A stretch of 64,000 nt of DNA, taken from Xylanibacter rarus (GTDB taxonomy: Bacteria; Bacteroidota; Bacteroidia; Bacteroidales; Bacteroidaceae). The stretch is from NCBI RefSeq assembly GCF_001275135.1, contig NZ_LFQU01000017.1:23380-87379 (forward strand), read 5' to 3'. Below, one piece after another: positions 63,718-64,000 of the stretch. The translations under genes and the position numbers were made by a program. The notes under the pieces were generated by a model. It was not told the origin of the DNA and made no database searches. It saw only the letters and a list, made by a program, of their open reading frames with translations. How positions within the stretch are numbered: the stretch's first letter is position 1; the number at the start of each line of letters is the position of its first letter.

Positions 63718-63800
63718 GTTATCGCTCACTAAGGTGAGCTAGGAGTTAGAGTCATATGCATTGTTGATTCTTATCATAACTTCATAATCACTACGTTTGG
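63718..63800 (+). repeat. 83-bp linker repeat (family B), copy 2
   Basis: Two differences from 59999-60081; again directly followed by a family A hairpin. Confidence 0.9.
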
Positions 63801-63807
63801 TAATGTT

Positions 63808-64000
63808 CCGGCTGATTTGCAATCTGCCGGAATATAATATAAGGATCTTTGATCCGCTTAAAATACCGCTGTCTTATGAGATCCGCTAAAAGTACCGCTA
63901 TATTATGAAAGTGAATAATGACAAAGGAAGTTCTACGTTAGTCAATTCAATGTTTTACTACAAGAAATAGGAAGTAATCGGATCATAGATCCTTATATTT
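63808..64000 (+). repeat. Modular repeat cassette 4, runs off the window
   Basis: Hairpin 63808-63830, GGATC-TTT-GATCC, TACCGCTGTCTTATGAGA, then a second GATCCGCTAAAAGTACCGCT (internal duplication). Next is TAGTCAATTCAATGTTTTAC (as inverted at 15204-15232) and AATAGGAAGTAATCGGAT. The window ends before a right-hand hairpin. Confidence 0.8.

Overview
The window looks like a chromosome segment of a Prevotellaceae member (Bacteroidota). The evidence is indirect but consistent. Many starts lie 15 to 110 bp downstream of the Bacteroidota -7 promoter element (TAnnTTTG, usually TATCTTTG or TAACTTTG), and Shine-Dalgarno sites are rare. The tmRNA tag reads GENKYALAA. Several secreted proteins end in a Por-type (type IX secretion) C-terminal domain. 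The families DUF4301, DUF4932 and DUF4252, multi-SLBB export proteins and membrane-bound TPR-HTH regulators are typical of this group.

Layout. 0-2 kb: the end of a calcineurin-like phosphoesterase and an M50-like membrane metallopeptidase. 2-13 kb: a secreted-protein island with a 1580-residue modular adhesin-like protein, divergent from a two-gene unit (M6 metalloprotease plus a CxxC-containing Omp28-like protein), then a TPR/LuxR-type membrane regulator. 13.8-19.4 kb: a DUF4932 putative metallopeptidase, an orphan Vsr-type endonuclease, a DnaQ-like exonuclease, a phosphoesterase and a WYL regulator. 19.6-24.8 kb: mfd convergent with a lipoprotein-anchored TPR-HTH regulator. 25-33 kb: small envelope proteins, an alpha/beta hydrolase, an aldo/keto reductase, a zinc alcohol dehydrogenase, a GNAT-DUF1810 fusion, glutathione peroxidase and thioredoxin reductase. 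33.7-35.2 kb: a dead IS5-like element interrupted by a 68-bp palindrome. 35.2-45.8 kb: an exopolysaccharide operon read leftward. It holds an initiating sugar transferase, SLBB export protein, Wzz, EpsG-type polymerase, Wzx flippase, hexapeptide acyltransferase and three glycosyltransferases. Wzz and Wzx are each broken by single-base deficits in A-tracts. 45.9-46.3 kb: ssrA (tmRNA). 46.6-50.4 kb: secreted GH43 and GH28 enzymes aimed at xylan/arabinan and pectin. 51.2-55.2 kb: a TetR regulator divergent from malic enzyme, then a small DUF4252 protein. 55.4-59.5 kb: a RelA-type (p)ppGpp synthetase with a degenerate hydrolase site, and a DUF4301 protein. 60.6-63.6 kb: a lipoprotein and a GH63/GH37-like glycoside hydrolase.

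The intergenic DNA is unusual. Longer gaps hold pieces of at least four dispersed repeat families. The most striking is a modular cassette of about 200 bp bounded by inverted copies of a 23-nt CCGGC...GCCGG hairpin. It occurs two to three times between 59.7 and 60.5 kb, again at the right edge, and as fragments at 15.1 and 27.9 kb. No CRISPR array, tRNA, rRNA or restriction-modification methylase was seen.
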